Assembly: GCF_016808335.1 (NCBI RefSeq)
Contig: NC_053136.1
Location: forward strand, 6,430,531 to 6,494,530
DNA from: Panicum virgatum
Taxonomy: Eukaryota > Streptophyta > Magnoliopsida > Poales > Poaceae
DNA: 64,000 nt
Direction of reading: 5' to 3'
Shown here: positions 57,956 to 64,000 of the stretch, piece by piece
Position numbering within the stretch: position 1 is the first letter of the stretch
Layout: each line of letters opens with the position of its first letter
Notes under the pieces: model-generated
Databases searched by the model: none
Told to the model about the DNA's origin: nothing
Seen by the model: the letters and a program-made list of their open reading frames with translations, nothing else
Position numbers and translations under genes: made by a program

Positions 57956-58654
57956 TAATATAAGTTGTAATAAGTTAGGTCTCATGTTTGTAATATAAGT
58001 TGTAAGATAAGTTAGGTCTCATATTTGTAAGATAATTTATGTATAAATTCTATTTAAATTAGGTCTCATATTGTAATTTGGCACATCCCAAAGATTGTAA
58101 GATAATTTATGTATAAATTATATGTGCAATATGATGCTTGTATGAGTTATGTGTCAATTTTATGTGTAATGTATCTTCTATTCACCTATGGCCGAAACTG
58201 AAACTGGAACAGAAACAGAAACTGAAACTATTGTCTATATAGGAGACGCGGATTTGTTGACCCGAGTCTCCTATGAGACATAGGAGACACGGTTTTGTTG
58301 ACCCGCATCTCCTATTTGTTCTGTTCTGAACAGCTCCATAATATAATCTTTCAGATAGGAGAGTCTGATTGCAAATATAGGCAGCAAGATTGCAAATATC
58401 ATTCAGACCGGCACACAAATACTAGTATCTAGCAGACAGATATATAGGCAGATATCATTCAGGCATATTTACACAGATAGGTGCATTACATAACTAGAGG
58501 TTCATCAGCAGTACATAATCCAGGCACATAACCAGTAGTATCATTAACCTACTTATTTACAAACCAAAAGAGATGTCACAGTGCATCATCTAGACACATA
58601 AACAGTGCATCTACAAAATCCCTATCCTGCATGAAGTCAATTGATCTTGCTGAC
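57956..58654. other. CACTA internal spacer with subterminal-type repeats
   Basis: Repeated ATAAGTTGTAATAAGTTAGG words (57955-58140) and a cluster of GGAGACGCGG/GAGTCTCCTAT motifs at 58230-58320. Confidence 0.65.
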
Positions 58655-58891
58655 TTCCTGGATATCTTCAGCTGTTAGCACCTGTTGGTGCAGTCCCACC
58701 AGTGATAGCAATCATCCGCGTTACCACCTTCCACTTGTTGGATATCTTCAGTTGTTCTTGCTTCAGCTCTTGTTTAATCATGTTCTTCTGTGCTTGTTCC
58801 TATGCAAGCTGGTCGACTAGTCCACTGATCTTGTTGACTTGTGTTTGTAGTCTGTTGTGCAAGGCAGTGATTTTCTTAGCATTCTCAGCAG
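58655..58891 (-). pseudogene. antisense coiled-coil exon in the CACTA element
   Basis: On the minus strand, after an AG acceptor, the frame reads AVPAENAKKITALHNRLQTQ, then NMIKQELKQEQLKISNKW, with one in-frame TAG, ending at a TGA. The heptad-like Leu/Lys/Gln pattern resembles coiled-coil tails of plant CACTA accessory proteins. Family not firmly identified. Confidence 0.4.
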
Positions 58892-59817
58892 GGACTGCCT
58901 ACATATCAAATTCAGAATGTTAGTTTTTTTATGGGATAACTCTGCTGCATATAATTTTCTGAAAAAAAGAACACCAACTCTGACCAAGATTTAAATACTA
59001 TCATCACTAAAGGTAAAGTTACCCAAATATAGCATTCTGTTAGATTTCGGGTGCAGCTCAGTTAACTTGGACATATATATACTCCCAAACTATTTTTTTC
59101 ACATCAAAACATGCACATCACATAATCAAGAAGCTCAGGGCTAATGCTTGCACCATTTCAGTAAAAAAACATTATCAATGATATATGCACTGAAAATTAC
59201 CAACTATAACTAGGGCTAGAGTCCTTATTTCAGAATACTATCACTACAAGAACTAGAGTCCAGATTTCAGAATACTATCACTACAAGAACTATAGATTGA
59301 CACAATTATAAAGTGCTAGAGTCCTTCTGAGCATTTTAGTGCCTTAGCTCATTGACAAACAAAGAAAGAGTAACACATTGGTAGGTTACTGACTAGATAG
59401 TAATAATCATCATTTAATACCAAGTAATAATCTACAAAATCTCTATCCACAGGTAATAGCAAGGGCAAACCATCACTACATTTATTCAGAATTAACAAAA
59501 TGGCATTGTTGACATGGACATATGCTCGGATTGAAACCATCACTACTCGAGAGCAATATCCTACTCGAGAGCAAAACCTTAAAAATAATCCAAGAAAGAA
59601 AAGGCAGAGATCGAGAGCACAATTTATCTGAAAGATTATATTAGGGACATATGTGTTTTGTTGTTGTTGAAGTTGACAATATATGCATCGACCGGTGAAT
59701 CTGCAAATCTCTACTTGTCAAAATGGTATGTTGCTGCTCCAAATCTACATAAGTTACTAGAGTTTCTTAATATTATGTTGCTGGTCTAATTTGATTTCCT
59801 GAATATAATTAGCAGGC
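58892..59817. other. CACTA spacer with 38-bp tandem repeat
   Basis: AT-rich, no gene recognised. The unit CAGAATACTATCACTACAAGAACTA repeats near 59230-59290. Confidence 0.5.
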
Positions 59818-60967
59818 CTCATCCGATGAATGGACAAATTCTGGCGAAGACGGTGTTGAAACAGAGGAGGAATATGATGTTTGCAACAGCAATGAAGAAG
59901 ATTTGGTGGGTGATGGGTCTGGGGGTCAACGGAAGAGAGCTAGGACATCAACAAAGTGGCTCAAGGACATGATTGTAGTAACTGGGATTGATCGAGGGGG
60001 ATGCCAACAGAAAGGAACCAGAAGTTGAGGTTGCGGACGCTGGCTGGTCTCATTGCAAGACAGAGGCTATCTCTAGTTATGCCAGGTTTCAAATCCCTAA
60101 GTGACAAACAGAAGTGGTTTTTGTTCGATAAATATGTGCAGTTTTTTTTGGAGTTCCCGCCAGAGATGAAGCCATTTGGGTTTAGGCAGGTCATGAAGTC
60201 AACAGCCAAGGCATGGAGAACCCACAAAAGCAAGCTTAAGGCACAATTTATCAAGAAATGACTGACTCCATATCAGAAGCACCCATATATCGAACTGGAA
60301 GACTGGAAAGAGTTTGTCCAGTTCACAGAAACTGAAGAAGCCAAAAAAGAGAGTGAAAGATACAAGTTGCTTTGAGAACAGTACAAGCACGAGCACTACA
60401 TGGGTCCGTGTGGTTATGAAGGGATGCAAGCACAATGGGATGAAGAGGACGCAAAGTTGGCTGCTCTAGGGATCCCCAACCCATGTGAGGAGTACCTTGA
60501 AGGTCGGACACGAAATTGGCTGCGAGCAAGGAGTAAGCTGGTGATATCAGAAGGTGTTGCTACTATTGAGTGGAAGACAGATACAACTAGGAGACTTTCA
60601 GAAGAAATCAAAGAAAAGCAAGCAAATGCAGAATCTTCATGTCTCACTTGGATCATGGAGAATGATGTGCTTACTCAATGCTTGGTCCCCAAGCAACCTG
60701 GACGCGTGCGGGGTGTCTCCAGCTACAATGGCTGGAAGGAAGCATAGCCTGAGCACTCGGATATGTACAGGAAGAGAAGAAAGATCAGCTCAGCAGACTT
60801 GCTGGCAATGAAGGAGACAATGAAGGAAGAACTCAAGGCTGAGCTGACCAAGGACATCCTCTCCATGCTTACAGCACAGGGTTTGCAGATTGTGCCAATT
60901 TCTAGGAACACAAGCCCCGCATCCGGATGGAGAAGCAGTTGTGCATCTGTCTCTGAGGCTGCTAAAT
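59818..60967 (+). pseudogene. CACTA Transposase_24-like ORF (TNPA-type accessory)
   Basis: Starts after an AG acceptor with an acidic region, then KWFLFDKYVQFFLEFPPE and VMKSTAKAWRTHKSKLKAQF. Next is YMGPCGYEGMQAQWDEEDAKL with RTRNWLRARSKL, the landmark of Ptta/En/Spm plant transposase family proteins. A C-terminal coiled coil (LLAMKETMKEELKAELTKDIL) ends at a TAG. Three further in-frame stops show decay. Such proteins bind subterminal repeats. Confidence 0.78.
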
Positions 60968-61872
60968 AGCACAATGGCGGTACTTCAGACTAGGAAGATG
61001 GAGATGGAAATGGAAATGAACATGAAGATGAAATTCCAGACCGGATGGACACAGATCATGATACTATAAGTGGCTTGAGTGATCCCACACCATGTTCCCT
61101 AATGCATACTGTTGGTGGTCACCGATCTAAGGTTGCATGGGGTACGGTTTATCCAAGACAACTTGAGCTACATACGGTTCCGATTAATGCAGAATGTGCA
61201 GTGGTCAAAGTCGAGTTTGTAGCCGAGTGGCCTGATATGTTGCTTCCATTCCCTCCTAATGATGAGATCTCAACTATTGGAGAAGCTGTCTTCCAAAGGA
61301 TACAGTGGCGACGGCGTGATATTGTGCTAAGGTCAAAGCAGTTTTCTTCACAAACTGTGGCAAAGGGAAACAAGAGGAGTGCATCAGATGCAGCCTAGAC
61401 CATTGTGCCATCAAAGGAAGTTGATGAACCTGCTGGTGCTTCCAAGACTGCTCTGATCACTGCTGCAACCAATAATGCTCCCAAGACTGACACATCTAAA
61501 ACCGAAGCAAAGAATGTGGCTTCCAAGAGTGTTCCCAACACTGCTGCAACCAAGGGTGCAGCAGAAAATGCAGCTACTGCAGACAAGAAAGAGGCAGCCA
61601 AGAGTGCTCCCAACACTGCTGCAGTCAAGAATGCAGTAGCAAATGCAGCTAGTGGAGAAAAGAAGGTTGCTGCCAACACTAAGGCAGAGAAAAAGAAAAT
61701 GACTGAGAATAAGAAGCAGCCTAAGCAGAAAGGTGTAGCACTGGCATGGACTCAGGCCAACCCACATTACAAATATGGACAGCCAATGTTGACAGCTGCT
61801 CAACTTGAGAGCGCCGGACCTGCAACCAATGCACTCCATAGGTACTACATGAAAGGTTGTGTGGCAAAATAG
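60968..61872 (+). pseudogene. CACTA accessory ORF, basic Lys/Ala-rich middle
   Basis: Frames 61045-61398 and 61405-61872 join in one frame across a TAG. The first half includes CAVVKVEFVAEWPDMLLPFP. The second is a run of Ala/Lys/Thr-rich imperfect repeats (TAATKGAAENAATADKKEAA) ending YMKGCVAK. No catalytic motif; likely a linker before the protease. Confidence 0.6.
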
Positions 61873-62127
61873 ATAGATGTAGGTCCAGTACAAGTGTATC
61901 TGTGTTTCAATGACTTATATGACCTCTTCAATGACTTATATGACCTCTACAAGCGTATTTTCTTCTGTGTTTGAATGACTTATATGACCTCTTCAATCTC
62001 GATGGGATGGATGTGTCTTTACTCTGTATCTTCACGCTGTAAGTTACTCTAATATGATTCTCACAAATTTTTAGTTCATTTGTTCATTTGTTGTCTAGGC
62101 AATAATTTTTTCTTAACTAGGAACATG

Positions 62128-63270
62128 ATTGTGGAAACAAGGAAAAAGTCCGTGCCCGTGGGCTTCCTCGATCCGGAGCTGATGAGCATGAGTACCATGG
62201 ATCAAGAGCGATCTTATGTGGTGGAGTATTTGGGAAAAACCTTGCACAAATTTGCTAGAAAAAAAACCTAGAAAAAAACTTATAATGTTTGCACATAACA
62301 CAGGTGGCCACTAGATTCTAGTGGTTATCATTCCAAAGTGGAACAAGGCTTTGTACTTTGATTCTCAAAGGTCCAAGGCGCGGGATTACAGTGTGCTTAA
62401 AGAGGTCATTAATGAGTGAGTTCTTCCATAACCTTCAACTAATTTCCAAAATAATCTCTATACCCTAACAATAATGTTCCATGGCTGTGTGATTGTGTTC
62501 TTGTAGGGCTTTTCTTTCATACTTCACACTGAAGAAGATGGACTGCAGCCGGAGCTTGGAACATGTCACAAAGTTCCCGGTACGATATACATTGCTATGA
62601 AAGCTAGTAATGAAGCTGTGTAGTTTCTTTCTTCTCACTATTTTTATTTGGTCTATTTATTGCTTTTTTGCAGTGCCACCAGCAACCTCCCGGTAACACA
62701 TGTGGCTTTTATGTTGTCCATCACATGGTCAAAGCAATGGAATTACTAAGTTTATAAACACATGTGGCTTTTATGTTGTCCATCACATGGTCAAAGCAAT
62801 GGAATTACTAAGTATGGCCAATGACCCTGAGGTATATCTCCCAAGTGATGGCTCCTTTTTTCCATGACTTAAAACTGAAATATGGATGGTTATTCTTAAA
62901 AATGGCATGACTGACATGATAGTTGTATTATGTTGGCCTGTTGGAGATTAGTTTTTTTTGAATTCTGGTGCTATTTGAGCAAATAGTTAGAGGGTTGCAT
63001 CAGTTTGGATTGCTCCTTTTCCTTTTTTGCTTTGAGAGGCTTAATGGTAGTCAAATATATATACTTTATGATGACTATTTTATCTCTGCAAGTTGCTAAT
63101 TCCTTGCTGACTTTGTGCTTCCAATGCAGGAGTTCGAAGTGCCGACAACCCCCCTCAGTAATGATGATTTGCACCCCATTCGAGAAAAGTTGTCCTCCTT
63201 AATCATGGATCAGGTGATCTCGAAGAAGGGAGAGTTCCACTGCAATAATCCAGCGCCTAATCATGCTTAG
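62128..63270 (+). pseudogene. Ulp1-like (C48) protease of the CACTA element
   Basis: Exon fragments read VVIIPKWNKALYFDSQ, then FLSYFTLKKMDCS and PGNTCGFYVVHHMVKAME. CGFYVVHHM carries the catalytic Cys of Ulp1-type proteases. A 62-bp tandem duplication (62697-62820) copies this very segment and introduces a TAA. The C-terminal exon ends CNNPAPNHA. Ulp1 domains occur in several plant DNA transposons; their role there is not settled. Confidence 0.75.
62697..62820 (+). repeat. 62-bp tandem duplication in the protease exon
   Basis: CACATGTGGCTTTTATGTTG through GGAATTACTAAGT occurs at 62697 and again at 62759, joined by TTATAAA. The period is not a multiple of three. Confidence 0.93.
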
Positions 63271-63535
63271 ACAAACTTGTTTTCATGGTCTCAGATGAAC
63301 TGACAACACTGCAAAATTGGTTCTTGTGAAACTATTGGTGGTCTTGAAACTGTTGATGGTCTTGTACCTGCTTGTTGAATGTTGATCTTATAAATACTTG
63401 CCGAATGTTGAATCTTGAACTTGTGATATCTGAATGTTGAATGCTTAATCTTCTACCAGTAATGTTTGAGCATATCTGTTAGTTGGGAATTTCTATGTGT
63501 GTCTGTGCTAAATCTGTGAGACAGATGCAATGGGC

Positions 63536-64000
63536 CATAGGAGACGCGGAATGGTAACAAACTGCATCTCCTATAACAGAAAGAAAGGAGACGCATGACA
63601 AAATCAATGTCTCCTACAATCACACACAAAGGAGACGCATGTCAACAAAACGAGTCTGCCATAAGGACATATAAAGGAGACACTGCATACAAGCCGCGTC
63701 TCCTATATCTAAAACATGAGACGGGGATTGACAAAGTTAGGAGATGCGATATAACAGGGTCTCCTATAAGCACCCACTTAGGAGACGCGGCTTCTGATAC
63801 GCGTCTCCTACATAAACTATTATAGGAGACGCGGGTTAAGACACGCGTCTCCTACATTAGTAGTCAGTGGAGACGCGGGTTCCGCGTCTGAGAAACTATT
63901 CAGTGGAGACGTTGTATGAAATATTTTGGAGACGCAGTTATACCCGTCCCCTTTAAGAGATTTGGGAGACACTATTTTATCCTTCAAGGCGCGTCTCCTA
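63536..64000. repeat. CACTA subterminal repeat array
   Basis: About twenty copies of GGAGACGCG/GGAGACGCA or the complement CGCGTCTCCTA, in direct and inverted orientation, often as pairs 10-20 bp apart. Such arrays bind the TNPA-type protein and are required in cis for CACTA movement. It continues past the window. Confidence 0.9.

Larger units (their letters stand above)
52346..64000 (+). mobile_element. CACTA (En/Spm) transposon, degenerate, cut by window edge
   Basis: Subterminal motifs of the form TAGGAGACGCG or its complement occur at 52346-52384, 58230-58320 and densely at 63536-64000. Between them lie a TNP2 transposase (52.39-57.95 kb), a Transposase_24-like ORF (59.8-60.97 kb), a basic Lys/Ala-rich segment and a Ulp1 protease domain. 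The left end keeps only one subterminal pair, so the 5' terminus and N-terminal TNP2 are lost. The right terminus (CACTA inverted repeat) lies beyond the window. An LTR is nested at 54099-56760. Confidence 0.88.

Noticed and set aside
63536..64000. CRISPR-like array
   Set aside because: Repeats are short, in both orientations and irregularly spaced, in a plant transposon; they are CACTA subterminal repeats.

Overview
This window is nuclear DNA from a flowering plant, almost certainly a grass and probably a panicoid one. The plant genes have grass-type structure: GC-rich first exons, grass-like coding sequence and short GT-AG introns. The repeats are typical of grass genomes: Tourist and Stowaway MITEs, Ty1/copia elements, a Sirevirus-like LTR, gypsy-like LTRs, PIF/Harbinger, Helitron, CACTA and an RTE-type LINE tail. 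The species call is inference; no marker in the window identifies it.

Only four host genes are well supported. They are a group IIa WRKY transcription factor (27753-28960, +), a nuclear tRNA-Ser(AGA) (41076-41157, -), a POLAR-like polarity protein gene (42501-44182, +, with an early TAG near its C-terminus) and a complete UFD1 gene (45858-48415 coding, +, nine coding exons, 310 residues). The last three lie close together in a gene-dense island at 41-48.7 kb. A GC-rich block with repeated site II (TGGGCC/T) promoter motifs at about 5.95-6.8 kb looks like the promoter and 5' leader of a gene whose body is missing.

Layout. 1-2802: 5' part of a minus-strand copia element running off the left edge. 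3807-5258: solo LTR with target-site duplication (TSD) AGTGT. 5.4-15.2 kb: MITEs and anonymous intergenic DNA. 15257-21798: full-length degenerate copia element with TSD CCCAT. 23401-23677: MITE. 24564-25224: 3' end of another copia element with a local inversion. 27.6-29.3 kb: WRKY. 30965-32423: solo gypsy-like LTR with TSD GGACC, inserted in the transposase gene of a PIF/Harbinger element that spans roughly 32.4-40.2 kb. That element also carries a Helitron in an intron and a MULE-like element in an exon. 40.2-48.7 kb: tRNA, MULE MITE, POLAR-like (with a hAT MITE in intron 2) and UFD1. 48918-49343: Tourist MITE interrupted by an RTE LINE 3' end. 52346-64000: large degenerate CACTA element (TNP2 transposase, Transposase_24-like ORF, Ulp1 protease, subterminal repeats), interrupted by a 2.66-kb LTR with TSD ATTGA, and running off the right edge.

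No wholly new biological system is visible. The most informative content is the set of nested insertions that can be resolved to the base by their TSDs, the broken but recognisable transposase genes, a probable nonsense allele of POLAR-like, and the recurrent TAG stops in degenerate reading frames.
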